Shown: positions 53,004-62,343, counted from the first letter of the stretch. The stretch: 64,000 nt of DNA from Pyxidicoccus sp. MSG2 (GCF_026626705.1 NZ_JAPNKC010000001.1:10254001-10318000); one strand, 5' to 3'. Numbers and translations: made by a program. Notes: a model not told the origin generated them from the letters alone.

Positions 53004-55673
53004 ATGGCCCGACTGCGTGCGTTGGATCCGCCCCTCCGTCGAGACGTCCGCCTGCTCGGCAGGCTCCTGGGGGACGTGCTCGTCGAACAGGAGGGCCAGG
53101 CGCTCTTCGATTTGGAGGAAGAGGTGCGGCGCCTGGCGATTCAGCGCCGGCGCGGCCCCGTGGCGGGCCGGAGGGCCGCGGCGGCGGAGCTGGCGCAGGT
53201 GCTGGAGCGCCTGCCGCTGGAGCGCGCCGAGCCCGTGCTGCGGGCCTTCTCCGTCTACTTCCAGCTCGTCAACCTCGCGGAGCAGCACCACCGCATCCGC
53301 CGCTCGCGCGCCCACGCGAGCGCGGCGGACTCGCGGCCCCAGCGCGGCTCGCTGGAGGCCACGCTGCTGACGCTCAAGGCCTCCGGCGTGCCCGCCGAGC
53401 GCGTGCGCGACGCCATCCGCGCCATGCGCGTGACGCTCACGCTCACCGCGCACCCCACCCAGGCCGTGCGCCGCACGCTGCTGGAGAAGCTGTACCGGAT
53501 GGCCGGCCTCCTGGAGGAGCGCGACAGGTGCGAGCTGACGCCGCGCGAGTCCGCCGAAAACCTGGAGTCCCTGCGCGAGGAAATCACCGGCCTGTGGCAG
53601 ACGGATGAATTGCGCCGCGAGCGACCCACCGTGGGCGACGAGGTGAAGAACATCCTCTGGTACGTGGAGGAGGTGCTCGCCGAGCAGCTCGCCCTCGTCC
53701 CCGAGCTGATGGACTGGGCCTTCGAGCGCGCCTACGGAGAGCCGCTCGGCCCCGCGGGCACGCCCGTGCGCGTGCACTCGTGGGTGGGCGGGGACATGGA
53801 CGGCAACCCGCTGGTGACGCCGGAGGTGTTCGCCGACACGCTGCGCGCCCACCGCGCTCGAGGCCTGCGGCTGCTCCTGCGCGACTTGGAGGAGCTGGGC
53901 GGCCGGCTGTCCCAGTCCTCGCGACACGCGACGCCGTCCCCGGAGCTGGAGGCCTCGCTGGCGCGCGACGCGGCGGAGCTGCCGGAGGCGGAGCGCCGCC
54001 AGGGTCCTCGCACCACCGGCGAGCCGTGGCGTCACAAGCTGCGCTTCATGGAGGAGCGGCTGCAGCGCGCGCTGCGCCACGTGACGGCACAGCGGGCCGG
54101 AGAGGCCACGGCCATGCCCGAGGGAGCCTACCGCACCCCCGAGGCGCTGCTGGCGGACCTGGACCTGGTGGCGCGCTCGCTCACGGAGGCGAAGGGTGGG
54201 CACGCGGGGCTGCGGCAGGTGCGGCGGGTGCGCGAGCGGGTGTGCGCGCTGGGCCTGTCCCTGGCCGAGCTGGAGGCCCGCGTGCCGGCCGAGGACGCGG
54301 TGAGCGCGGCGGCCTCGCTGGACGGTGGCCCGCAGCCGACGGAGGGCGGCGCGCGGCTGCTCGCGGTGCTGGCGCGCCTGCGCGAGGCCCAGGTCGAGTC
54401 GGGCGAGCCGGCCTGCCGCACGCTCATCCTCAGCATGGCCAGCACCGCGGACGACGTGCTCGCGGCCTTCCGCTGCGTGAAGCACGCGGGGCTGTGGGAC
54501 GAGAAGCGCGGCTGCGCCACGGTGGACGTGGTGCCTCTGTTCGAGCAGCTCGGCGCGCTGGACGCGGGGCCGGACGTGCTGCGAGCCCTCTTCGCCCATG
54601 CCGAGTACCGGCGGCATCTGGACGCGCGGGGCGTGCAGGAGGTCATGGTGGGCTACAGCGACTCCGGCAAGGAGGTGGGGTTGCTGGCGGCGAGCGCGGC
54701 GCTCCAGCGCGCGCAGGTGGCCCTCACGGAAACGGCGCGTGCGGCAGGCGTGCCGCTGCGCCTGTTCCACGGTCGCGGTGAGTCGGTGGCGCGCGGCGGC
54801 GGCCCTGCGCAGGAGGCCATCCTCGCGCTGCCCCCGGGCGCGGTGGCGGGCGGCTACAAGGCGACGGAGCAGGGCGAGGCGCTGGACCACAAGTACGCGC
54901 GTCCGGAATTGGCGCGGCGCACGCTGGAGCTCGTCCTGGGCGGCGTGCTGCTGCACACGCTGGATGCGCAGCCGCGCCCGTCGCCGGAGGACGAGGGCAC
55001 CTTCCGCGCCGTGTTCGACACGCTGGCGGAGACGGGCCGGCGCGAGTACCGCGCGCTCGTCTGGGAGGCCCCGGCCTTCCTGGAGCTCTTCACGGCGGCC
55101 ACGCCGGTGGAGGAGATTGCGTCGCTGCCCATCGGCTCGCGCCCGAGCAAGCGCAAGGCGGGGGGCCTGGAGACGCTGCGCGCGATTCCGTGGGTCTTCG
55201 CCTGGACGCAGAACCGCGCCATCCTTCCCGGCTGGTACGGGGTGGGCTCGGCGCTGGAGGCGTACGCGAAGGAGGAGGGCGGGGCGGCGATGCTCAAGCG
55301 CATGTACCGCGAGTGGCCCTTCTTCCGCGCCGTCATCGACAACGTCACCATGGTGCTGGCCAAGTCGGACATGGCGATTGCCGGGCGCTACGCGAAGCTG
55401 GCGCCCGCGTCCACGAAGGCGCTGTGGCGGCGCATCCAGTTGGAGCACCGGCGCACGCGCAAGCAGGTGAAGCGGCTGACGGGAGAGCTGAAGCTGCTGG
55501 ACAACAACCCGCCGCTCCAGCGCAGCATCTCCCTGCGCAACCCCTACGTGGACCCCATGTCCTTCCTCCAGGTGGAGCTGCTCAAACGCAAGCGCCAGGG
55601 CGAGGCGGAGTGTGACAGGCCCCTGCTGCTCACGCTCAACGGCATCGCCGCCGGCATGAGGAACACGGGGTAG
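53004..55673 (+). CDS. ppc: Phosphoenolpyruvate carboxylase, divergent
   Basis: 889 residues from ATG 53004; GTG 52956 is also in frame. It carboxylates PEP to oxaloacetate. Family motifs in order: LTAHPTQAVRRTLL, SWVGGDMDGNPLVT, VMVGYSDSGKEVGLL, FHGRGESVARGGGP, LRAIPWVFAWTQNR, YREWPFFRAVIDN, RNPYVDPMSFLQVELLKR, and LLTLNGIAAGMRNTG at the end. Substitutions stand out: FHGRGES-VARGG versus the usual FHGRGGS-xGRGG, PTQ for PTE, and KE for KD after YSDS. Length and the C-terminal NTG are normal. The class is sure; kinetics or regulation may differ. Confidence 0.92.
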   Translation: MARLRALDPPLRRDVRLLGRLLGDVLVEQEGQALFDLEEEVRRLAIQRRRGPVAGRRAAAAELAQVLERLPLERAEPVLRAFSVYFQLVNLAEQHHRIRRSRAHASAADSRPQRGSLEATLLTLKASGVPAERVRDAIRAMRVTLTLTAHPTQAVRRTLLEKLYRMAGLLEERDRCELTPRESAENLESLREEITGLWQTDELRRERPTVGDEVKNILWYVEEVLAEQLALVPELMDWAFERAYGEPLGPAGTPVRVHSWVGGDMDGNPLVTPEVFADTLRAHRARGLRLLLRDLEELGGRLSQSSRHATPSPELEASLARDAAELPEAERRQGPRTTGEPWRHKLRFMEERLQRALRHVTAQRAGEATAMPEGAYRTPEALLADLDLVARSLTEAKGGHAGLRQVRRVRERVCALGLSLAELEARVPAEDAVSAAASLDGGPQPTEGGARLLAVLARLREAQVESGEPACRTLILSMASTADDVLAAFRCVKHAGLWDEKRGCATVDVVPLFEQLGALDAGPDVLRALFAHAEYRRHLDARGVQEVMVGYSDSGKEVGLLAASAALQRAQVALTETARAAGVPLRLFHGRGESVARGGGPAQEAILALPPGAVAGGYKATEQGEALDHKYARPELARRTLELVLGGVLLHTLDAQPRPSPEDEGTFRAVFDTLAETGRREYRALVWEAPAFLELFTAATPVEEIASLPIGSRPSKRKAGGLETLRAIPWVFAWTQNRAILPGWYGVGSALEAYAKEEGGAAMLKRMYREWPFFRAVIDNVTMVLAKSDMAIAGRYAKLAPASTKALWRRIQLEHRRTRKQVKRLTGELKLLDNNPPLQRSISLRNPYVDPMSFLQVELLKRKRQGEAECDRPLLLTLNGIAAGMRNTG

Positions 55674-55690
55674 GCAGAGAGGACGACGGG

Positions 55691-56404
55691 ATGCCGAAGG
55701 ACACGTTCAGCGTGGTGGAAGTCAATCGCAAGCACGGCTTTGCCCGGCTGCGCCCGGAAAAGGGTGAGGGGCTCCTCAATGCGCCGCTCTATCCGGACGA
55801 GGACTCCCCGGCGCCCAAGATGCAGTTGCGCGAGGGCGACCGGGTGTCCGGCCTCAGGCGAGGCCAGTCCGTGGCCGCGGTGGAGTGGGTGACGCGCGCC
55901 GAGCCGCCCTACGAGTTGGTGGAGCGGATGGGCGAGCTGCTCGCGAAGCTGGAGCGCTGGGAGGTGCGCATTCCCTCCACCGCCTTCGACCTGGCCGAGC
56001 ACCACTGGCGCGAGAGCAAGGAAGACCCGCTGCACCTGGAGCTGCTCGCGCAGTTGCCCACCTTCTTCGACCTGGAGCTCGTCCACCCGTACGAGGACGC
56101 CTCGCTGCTCGAAAGGCTGGAGGCGGCGATGCAGCCGTACCTCCCGGGCTTCCAGGTACAGCCGCTCCAGGGACGCGCCGCCTTCCGCCTGCAGCCCGGC
56201 GGCCTCGAGGTGGCGGCAGGGGAGGGAAGCCGCGAGGCCCCCGGCACCACCTTCGCGCCCCTGTTGATGCGGGTGAATGCGCTGCTGGAGGACGCGGGAG
56301 CGCCGGTGCGCTGGGTGCCCACGGAGGAGGACTGGCTGCTCTCGCCTCCGGGGCTCGCCGAGCTGCTGGTGCTGCACGGCGTGATTGGCCCGCGTCCCGC
56401 GTAG
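55691..56404 (+). CDS. Cold-shock-like domain protein, hypothetical
   Basis: 237 residues from ATG 55691, 17 bp after the PEP carboxylase. Residues 1-65 (DTFSVVEVNRKHGFARLRPE, LYPDEDSPAPKMQLREGDRV) have the strand-turn spacing of a small OB/cold-shock-like domain. The rest, from EPPYELVERMGELLAKLERW on, is a mixed alpha/beta region (AFDLAEHHWRESKEDPLHL, TFFDLELVHPYEDASLLERL) I do not recognise. Probably co-transcribed with ppc. A nucleic-acid or metabolite-binding role is only a guess. Confidence 0.6.
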   Translation: MPKDTFSVVEVNRKHGFARLRPEKGEGLLNAPLYPDEDSPAPKMQLREGDRVSGLRRGQSVAAVEWVTRAEPPYELVERMGELLAKLERWEVRIPSTAFDLAEHHWRESKEDPLHLELLAQLPTFFDLELVHPYEDASLLERLEAAMQPYLPGFQVQPLQGRAAFRLQPGGLEVAAGEGSREAPGTTFAPLLMRVNALLEDAGAPVRWVPTEEDWLLSPPGLAELLVLHGVIGPRPA

Positions 56405-56429
56405 GCGCCTGAAGGCGTGAGGGCGGGGG

Positions 56430-57710
56430 TTACAGCTCGCCCTGCTCGCGCAGGGCGCGCGCCACCTCGGCGGCCATGACCTTGTGGCCCGCGGCGTTGG
56501 GGTGGATGCCGTCGGCGACGAGCCCTTCGAGGAAGAGGTGCACGTTGTCCGGCCGGCGCATCACCGCCTCCAGGTCGATGAGGTCCGTGCCGGTGGAGCC
56601 CTTGCGCAGCCAGTCGTTGAAGCCCACGCGCTGCACCTTCACCGCCGCGTAGGAGCTGTAGTTCGACTTCTCCTTGGGCAGCAGCGTGCACACCCACACC
56701 CGGCAGAAGGGCTGGAGCCGCTGCACCATCAGCAGCATCCGGGACTCGGCCTGGGCCAGGGCGCCGTCGCCGCCCAGGTCGTTGGTGCCCAGCAGCACGA
56801 TGCAGTCGGTGATGCCTTCCAGGGCGAGCACCTCTTCGTCCAGCAGTGCCAGTGCGTCATAGAAGCCCTGGCCGCTCACGCCCGCGTTCACCACCGGCAC
56901 GCCCAGCTCCGCCTCCACCAGCGCGGGCCACGCGTTGCGGGTGTCGTTCTTCATGTCCATGTAGCCCTCGGTGATGCTGTCACCGATGGCCACGAAGGCC
57001 CGGCTCGTGGGGCCCTCCACGTCCACCGTCGCCACGCCCACGGAGCGTTCGAAGGGTTGACCTCCCATCGCCCCGGGCACCGTCGACCAGGCCCCGGAAC
57101 GCGCGAAGCTGCCCGGGAAGGAGTCGATGGCGCTCACACCCAGCGCTCCCCGCACCTCGAAGCTGATGGCCAGGTCGTCGCGGAACGCCACCGGGAAGTC
57201 CACCGGGTCCGACGTCACCAGCGTGCGCGCGGCCGTGGTGAAGCCCGCCGTCCCTCCGAAGGTGAGCGACACCGGCGTGGACGCCAGCGAGCCGTCGGGC
57301 CCCGCCTTCGCCACCGTGGCCCGCTGCAGCGTGAGGTTTCCGTCGCCGGAGCGGAACGTCACACGGATGCGTCCGCCCTCGCGCCCCACGGGCACGCGCA
57401 GGCGGAACGTCATCAGACCGCCCACGCTCTCGGACCAGCGCAGCGCCTGGTGGAAGCCGGGCTGGAAGGAACTGGCCGGCACGGGCGGAGGCGCCGGAGG
57501 CGGCGTCTCGCTCACGCGGCGTTCATCGTTCAACACCAGCACCGGGGCCACCTCCAGTGGCTCCTGCGGTACGGATTCCACCGCCGAGGGCGTGCTGACG
57601 TCTCCCGGGGGGGCCTCCCATGAGGGCTCCCCGCCGGTGCTGTCCGCGCACGCCAGCAGCGCACTCCCCGCGCACACCAGGACCCCGAGCCACGCCCGCC
57701 ACACTCGCAT
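56430..57710 (-). CDS. SGNH/GDSL hydrolase lipoprotein
   Basis: 426 residues from ATG 57710 (GGGAGGGAG upstream); the frame is open far upstream without protein character. Signal peptide with lipobox LLAC. After a Pro-rich linker there is a beta-sandwich-like region (MTFRLRVPVGREGGRIRVTF). From about 240 the SGNH hydrolase: block I AIGDSITEGY (nucleophile Ser), block II around NAGVSGQGFYD, block III LLGTNDLGGDG, and block V DGIHPNAAGH (Asp-His). All catalytic residues are present, so it should act as a surface esterase, possibly on acetylated glycans (speculative). Confidence 0.87.
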   Translation of the reverse strand: MRVWRAWLGVLVCAGSALLACADSTGGEPSWEAPPGDVSTPSAVESVPQEPLEVAPVLVLNDERRVSETPPPAPPPVPASSFQPGFHQALRWSESVGGLMTFRLRVPVGREGGRIRVTFRSGDGNLTLQRATVAKAGPDGSLASTPVSLTFGGTAGFTTAARTLVTSDPVDFPVAFRDDLAISFEVRGALGVSAIDSFPGSFARSGAWSTVPGAMGGQPFERSVGVATVDVEGPTSRAFVAIGDSITEGYMDMKNDTRNAWPALVEAELGVPVVNAGVSGQGFYDALALLDEEVLALEGITDCIVLLGTNDLGGDGALAQAESRMLLMVQRLQPFCRVWVCTLLPKEKSNYSSYAAVKVQRVGFNDWLRKGSTGTDLIDLEAVMRRPDNVHLFLEGLVADGIHPNAAGHKVMAAEVARALREQGEL

Positions 57711-57886
57711 CCCCGCTCCCTCCCGGCGCTTGAGGATGCGCACACACGGGCGCCATGACGAGCGGGTTGACTTTGACGTGACACCCGCCGGCGACGCCTG
57801 CTCACTCGCTTGCCGGTCAGGGGAAGGACACGCGGCGTTCACCGGACGACAGCGCGGACGGTGCGAGGACGAGGCTCGGGAGTCGC

Positions 57887-60190
57887 TCAGAGGTTGAAGC
57901 CCACGTTTCCGACGGAGATGCTCGGCCCGAAGATGAAGGACCACTTGCTGGAGGGGACGACGGTGTCCGTGTTCGGGTCTCCGCTCATCCGCCGCTTGAT
58001 GTCGCCCCGGAACTCGCGCGCCACCCACGCCTGGGCGCCGACGGCCGCACCCGGGCCGATGGGAACGCGCAGCCCCACGCCCCCGACGACGGCCAGCGTG
58101 GGAGGGAACTGGATGTCCCCCGACTGGGGGATGAGCCCCAGCCCCATCAGCCCCAATTCGAAGCCGAGCAGCCGCTCCTTGCCCTCGTCGTTCAGCAGCA
58201 CGAGGCGGGACACCACGCCGAAGTTGAGGGTGAGCTGGCCGCTGGGCTCGGTGGCGCGGTAGAGGCCCGCGGGGATGGTCGCCGTCGTGTAGAGCCGGAA
58301 GAGGCCACCGCTGACGATGGCCGTCCACTGCGCGGAGGGCAGGCCCGTGCGGTCCGTCGCGCTCAGCGCGTAGCGGGACTCGTCCGCCACGTGGGCCACC
58401 TGGACGAGGATGCGGTCGTACTGCCCCAGGTTGCCCGGCACGGGGATGACGCGCTCGTCTCCGCCAGGGCGGAGGAAACTGCGCTGCTCGACGTGACTCT
58501 CCGCGCGCGCGGAGCCGTCCGGCCGGGTGACGTCGATGCGGAGGACGACCTCCTGGTTGCCCTCCTGGGGCTTCAGCCGCTCGCGGTGGATGATGACGCG
58601 GCAGGTGTTGCGCATGTCGTAGGCAATGCGATGGGGCCGGCTCGGCTCCAGCGACTGGTCCTTCCCGTGCTCGTCCGCGCAGACGAAGTCGAAGAGGCTC
58701 TCGATGCGGGCGGGCACGCTGGCCTCGCGCACCAGCCGCTGGACGCGCTCGCTGACGAGGGCCAGGTCCGTGGTGGCGAGCTCCGCCGGAAGCGTCGGCA
58801 CCTGGTAGCCGAAGCGCAGCGCCACGAAGCCGCCCGCGCTCGCCTCGCCCTGGACGCGCGTGGCGCCGTCGCCCGCGGTGACGGCGTAGGCGCCCGAGAG
58901 CGGGTGCAGCGCGAAGCGTCCCTGCTCCGTCGCGGCCGCCACGTGCACCTGGGCGGGGCGGTTGGTGGGGATGAAGTCGATGGGGCCGTGGCCGGGCAGC
59001 TCGAGGGTGGTGCGCGGGGTGGGCAGGGGTACCGTCTTCACCGTCTCCGACGCGACCACCGTGCCGTCCTGCCGGGACGTCAGCGCGGTGATGACGGCCT
59101 GCTGGTCCGAGGTTCCGCCCGTGCGCAGCAGCACGTACGTGCCGTCCGCCGCCTTCACCACGCGCTCCACGCGGGCGCGCTGGTTGTTCACCGTCCACAC
59201 CAGCGTGCGCGGGTCGTGCGCGCAGGACGCATCGAGCCGCGCCACCAGGGCCGAGTCCTCCGCGTCCCGCAGCACCGTGCCCTCCACGGCCGTGAGCGGG
59301 CAGGCCAGGACGGGCAGCGTCGCCGACAGCACCTGCTCGAGCGCCTCGCCGCGAGCGACGAACACCCGGGGAGACAGGCGCAGGCGCAGCGTCACGGTGG
59401 CGTCCACGCCGGGCACGTTGCGGACGGAGATGGCGCCTTCGCCCACCTCGCAGCGCACCAGCCCGCAGTCGACGGTGGCAATCGCCTCGGAGTGACTGAC
59501 CCCCACGAAGCCGGGGCCCTTCGACACGTCGATGCCGCTGGAGAGGACGAGCGGCTGGGTGAGGATGACGCGGCCGGGGCGCAGCCGCATGGACTCGGGG
59601 TCCACCACGCGCCCCTGGGCGTCGTAGGTCGTCACCTCCGGCCCACGCCGGCCATGGGGCGGAACCCAGTACAGCGCCGCGTCCGTGGGCAGGCCCTGCG
59701 CCACCGGCACCGTGCAGTCGGTCGGTCCCCGGCCCGTGGAGGGCGTGAGGCAGACGTCCTGTCCCTCGCGAGGCGTGCCCCGCGCGTCGCCGCGGGGCGT
59801 CCCGCTCCAGGCGATGGCCATGTTGAAGAGCCCCGTGCCCCGGAGCTCGAGCCGGCCGTCATCCGGGTAGAAGGTGATGGCCGAGGCATCGATGCGGGGC
59901 AGGGGGCCGGTGGCAATCACCTTGACGGTGGCCTGGCTCGTGGCGCACTGGCCCGCGCTCTCGGCGACCTTCAGTTCCTGCGTCCGCTCATCCTCCTCCG
60001 CCTTCGAGGGAGGTTGGACCGAGCGCCCATCCGACTCCAGCGACCAGCCTCCGCGCAGCGGGCCGCACACGACGCCCTTCTCCACGACGACCACCGGCCG
60101 GCCTCCCTCGGGTACCTGGATGACGGGGGCGGCGGCGGAGAGCCCCGCGACCAGCAGCGACGCGAGGAGGAGTGCTCGGGCGGGATGCAT
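57887..60190 (-). CDS. Large secreted protein with multiple beta domains
   Basis: 767 residues from ATG 60190 (MHPARALLLASLL), which gives a good signal peptide; ATG 60235 would add 15 residues. It reads as a string of beta domains: TFYPDDGRLELRG, VTLRLRLSPRVFVARG, FALHPLSGAYAVTAGD, CRVIIHRERL and RYALSATDRTG. It finishes with strand-rich FRLYTTATIPAGLY, LRVPIGPGAAVGAQAW and a terminal GNVGFNL that looks like an outer-membrane barrel. Several Cys pairs (VDCGLVRCE, LACPL, CADEHG) suggest disulfides. Probably an envelope protein; no name recognised. Confidence 0.65.
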   Translation of the reverse strand: MHPARALLLASLLVAGLSAAAPVIQVPEGGRPVVVVEKGVVCGPLRGGWSLESDGRSVQPPSKAEEDERTQELKVAESAGQCATSQATVKVIATGPLPRIDASAITFYPDDGRLELRGTGLFNMAIAWSGTPRGDARGTPREGQDVCLTPSTGRGPTDCTVPVAQGLPTDAALYWVPPHGRRGPEVTTYDAQGRVVDPESMRLRPGRVILTQPLVLSSGIDVSKGPGFVGVSHSEAIATVDCGLVRCEVGEGAISVRNVPGVDATVTLRLRLSPRVFVARGEALEQVLSATLPVLACPLTAVEGTVLRDAEDSALVARLDASCAHDPRTLVWTVNNQRARVERVVKAADGTYVLLRTGGTSDQQAVITALTSRQDGTVVASETVKTVPLPTPRTTLELPGHGPIDFIPTNRPAQVHVAAATEQGRFALHPLSGAYAVTAGDGATRVQGEASAGGFVALRFGYQVPTLPAELATTDLALVSERVQRLVREASVPARIESLFDFVCADEHGKDQSLEPSRPHRIAYDMRNTCRVIIHRERLKPQEGNQEVVLRIDVTRPDGSARAESHVEQRSFLRPGGDERVIPVPGNLGQYDRILVQVAHVADESRYALSATDRTGLPSAQWTAIVSGGLFRLYTTATIPAGLYRATEPSGQLTLNFGVVSRLVLLNDEGKERLLGFELGLMGLGLIPQSGDIQFPPTLAVVGGVGLRVPIGPGAAVGAQAWVAREFRGDIKRRMSGDPNTDTVVPSSKWSFIFGPSISVGNVGFNL

Positions 60191-60252
60191 GCACCCGTTC
60201 AAAAAGCGGAGGCGCTCCCGACGGTCAAGCGACATGTGCCCCGAGCCACGCG

Positions 60253-60278
60253 GACCTCCCCAGGAATCCGGGGAGGTC
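60253..60278 (-). terminator. Hairpin after the Cys-rich lipoprotein gene
   Basis: A perfect 9-bp stem GACCTCCCC/GGGGAGGTC with an 8-nt loop, 8 bp past the minus-strand stop at 60287. No T-run. Confidence 0.55.
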
Positions 60279-60286
60279 GGTGCGGC

Positions 60287-61165
60287 TCACGGCGCGCAGG
60301 CACCCACGCCGGGGTTGCCATCCAGCTCGCGGCACGTCCCGGTGGTGCATGCGGGCGTCCCGCCGGGCCGGCACAGCGGACGGCAGGCGAGGCCGCTGCC
60401 CGCATTCACACAGGTGCTCCCGGGGGCGCACTGATTGCTGAAGCTGCACGACTCGCCCTCGAGGCGCGTGCCGCTGCCCGCGCACACCGGGCCGGACGTG
60501 GACGGGTAGCAACCGAGCGGCGAGGTGCAGTCCTGCCCGAAGGGGTCGCACTTCGCCGACGGCGGCCCGCACACCAGCGGCAGCTCCGTCGTGCCCTCCA
60601 GCCGCAGCACCGTGTTGCACTCGCCGGACTGTCCGCACTGAGGCGTGGCGTGGCACAGCCGCCGGCAGTTGAAGATGGTGCCGCCGTCCTCCAGCCGCGC
60701 GTCCTTGCAGAACAGGCCCTGCTCACACGTGTCATAGGCGAGCCCGCCGTCCGTGGGCGCGAGCGTGCAGGGCGAGCCTTCCGGCGTCGCGCCCGGCTCC
60801 ACGCACCGGCGCCGCGTGGCCCCGGCCTCGGTGACGTACGTGCACCGCTGCCCCTGCGCGCAGTCCTGGGCCACGACATCGCACTCGGCCGCGAAGCACC
60901 GGCTCCCCGTGCCTCCGTCCGCCAGGTCCGCGAAGTGGCAGCTCTCTCCCGTCCCGCAGCCCTCCTGCCGCGCCACGTTGCAGGCGAATTCCGAGGCCGT
61001 CCCTCCGCCGTCCACTCCCGCGTCGGTGCTCTCCCCGCCATCCGGGTCCAGATGCACCCCCGAGTCATCCGCGGCGTCGGGCCCGGAGCCCTTGTCGTCA
61101 CGACACCCCGCCGCCCAGAGCGTCAGGGCCAGGGTTCCAGTCAACATCACGAGGTGCGCACGCAT
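60287..61165 (-). CDS. Cys-rich lipoprotein
   Basis: 292 residues from ATG 61165 with GGGAG 6 bp upstream; the longer open frame has no signal. Lipobox WAAGC. An Asp/Gly-rich linker (DAADDSGVHLDPDGGE) precedes over 25 cysteines in short spaced motifs (CGTGESCHF, CAQGQRCTY, CEQGLFCKD, CSFSNQCAPGSTC, LCRPGGTPACTTGTC), the pattern of small disulfide-rich EGF-like or Dickkopf-like modules common in myxobacterial surface lipoproteins. Likely extracellular and protease-resistant; partner unknown. Confidence 0.8.
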   Translation of the reverse strand: MRAHLVMLTGTLALTLWAAGCRDDKGSGPDAADDSGVHLDPDGGESTDAGVDGGGTASEFACNVARQEGCGTGESCHFADLADGGTGSRCFAAECDVVAQDCAQGQRCTYVTEAGATRRRCVEPGATPEGSPCTLAPTDGGLAYDTCEQGLFCKDARLEDGGTIFNCRRLCHATPQCGQSGECNTVLRLEGTTELPLVCGPPSAKCDPFGQDCTSPLGCYPSTSGPVCAGSGTRLEGESCSFSNQCAPGSTCVNAGSGLACRPLCRPGGTPACTTGTCRELDGNPGVGACAP

Positions 61166-61367
61166 CCCAAGCTCCCGAATCGAAGTACACAGGGACTTAG
61201 CCGACAGAATCCGATAGAGGGGCCCCCCTTGAATCGGGCCTGGGAAGCAGCGGACACTTGGCGGAAGCCCGACTCCCGGGGGTTGGCCCGGCGCGTCACC
61301 CTCAAGGGATTGGGTGGTCATACGTTGTTATCGCCAGTCGCGTCGAACTTGGGGGTCGCGGGTGCGC

Positions 61368-61733
61368 ATGACTAGCAAGGTGGCGGATGACATGGCAGGC
61401 GGGGACTTGAGCGCATTCGCGAACCGGCGCTCGGACGAGCGCGTCGCCGCGCGGTTCGAGGTCCGGTTCGAGCAGGTGCAGGATGCCGCGCGCGCGCTGC
61501 GTGCCTATTCGCTCAACATCTCCGCCGGGGGCCTGTGTCTGCGCACGCGCAAGGCCTACGACGTGGGCGCGCAGGTGCGCCTGTCCATGGTGATTGAAGG
61601 GGAGGAGTTCCACCTCACCGGCATCATCGCCTGGGTGCGCGACGAGGCGGAGGCCATCGGCGTGCGCTTCACGGACATGCCCGACGATGACCGCGTCCGC
61701 CTCCAGCGCGTGGTGGACAGCTTCAAGCGGTAG
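61368..61733 (+). CDS. PilZ domain protein
   Basis: 121 residues from ATG 61368. A PilZ domain covers most of the protein: RRSDERVAARFEVRF (an Arg-rich c-di-GMP switch region), SLNISAGGLCLRTRK (the NxSxxG motif) and GVRFTDMPDDDRVRLQRVVDSF. Both halves of the c-di-GMP-binding signature look present, so it may bind the messenger. Stand-alone PilZ proteins influence motility and exopolysaccharide; there is no operon partner. It is divergent from the Cys-rich lipoprotein. Confidence 0.88.
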   Translation: MTSKVADDMAGGDLSAFANRRSDERVAARFEVRFEQVQDAARALRAYSLNISAGGLCLRTRKAYDVGAQVRLSMVIEGEEFHLTGIIAWVRDEAEAIGVRFTDMPDDDRVRLQRVVDSFKR

Positions 61734-61757
61734 CGCCGACGAAGCCGGCGCGAGTGA

Positions 61758-61783
61758 GGCCCGGCGCTCCTGGCGCCCGGGCC
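61758..61783. terminator. Hairpin between PilZ and GNAT genes
   Basis: Arms GGCCCGGCGC and GCGCCCGGGCC pair with one bulged base around a 5-nt loop in the 57-bp convergent spacer. It serves either strand; no T-run. Confidence 0.55.
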
Positions 61784-61790
61784 CCTGCCG

Positions 61791-62288
61791 TCAGCGGCCG
61801 CCTTCAGTCTCCAGGTGGCGGAACACGCCCGAGTCGATTTCCGAGAAGCCACAGGCGGCGTAGAAGCTGCGCGTCTCGGGCGTGCTGGCCATGGGCGAGA
61901 CGAGCTGGAGCTGTCGGACGCTGAGCACCTTGCAGCGCTCCAGAATCTGCTTGATGAGCGCCCGGCCCACGCCGCGCCGGCGCCACGTCTCCGTCACCAC
62001 CAGCTCGTCCACGGTGGCCACGCGGCCACGCAGGCGCAGCTGCGGCCGGTGCGAGAAGGAAATCATCCCCACGGGCCGGTCCTGCGGGTCCCCGGCGACG
62101 AAGATTTCAATCTCCGGATGGCTGACGACCCAGTGGACCGTCTGCTGGTCCGTTCCCTGGGGATAGCCCAGCTCGCGCAGGAGCAGGGCCATGGCCTCGG
62201 CGTCGCCCCGGCGGGCTCGGCGGATGCGGAAGGCGGGCGCTTCTGCGCCAGCGGCGGGGCTGACGGTGCGGACGATTGGTTGGGACAA
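61791..62288 (-). CDS. GNAT family acetyltransferase with TTG start
   Basis: 165 residues. In frame, the first possible start in the expected place is TTG 62288 (encoding SQPIVRTVSP after Met); no ATG or GTG gives the full N-terminal strand FRIRRARRGDAEAMALLL. GNAT motifs: VDELVVTETWRRRGVGRALIKQIL (the R-x-x-G-x-G CoA loop), QLVSPMASTPETRSFYAACGF and IDSGVFRHLE. Substrate unknown. It lies downstream of the E1 operon but is separated from it by a strong terminator. Confidence 0.8.
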   Translation of the reverse strand: MSQPIVRTVSPAAGAEAPAFRIRRARRGDAEAMALLLRELGYPQGTDQQTVHWVVSHPEIEIFVAGDPQDRPVGMISFSHRPQLRLRGRVATVDELVVTETWRRRGVGRALIKQILERCKVLSVRQLQLVSPMASTPETRSFYAACGFSEIDSGVFRHLETEGGR

Positions 62289-62309
62289 GGCGTTCGCAGT
62301 CTAACGAAA

Positions 62310-62343
62310 GGGCCGCCGTACCTTCAAAGAGGAACGGCGGCCC
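62310..62343 (-). terminator. Intrinsic terminator of the E1 operon
   Basis: A perfect 10-bp stem GGGCCGCCGT/ACGGCGGCCC with a 14-nt loop, 38 bp after the E1-beta stop. On the minus strand it is followed by TTTCGTT, a short U-rich tail. One of the best terminators in the window. Confidence 0.75.

Noticed and set aside
58391..61375. Plus-strand frame of almost 1000 codons
   Set aside because: Antisense shadow of the secreted beta-domain protein and Cys-rich lipoprotein; composition Arg/His/Ala-rich with no fold signals.
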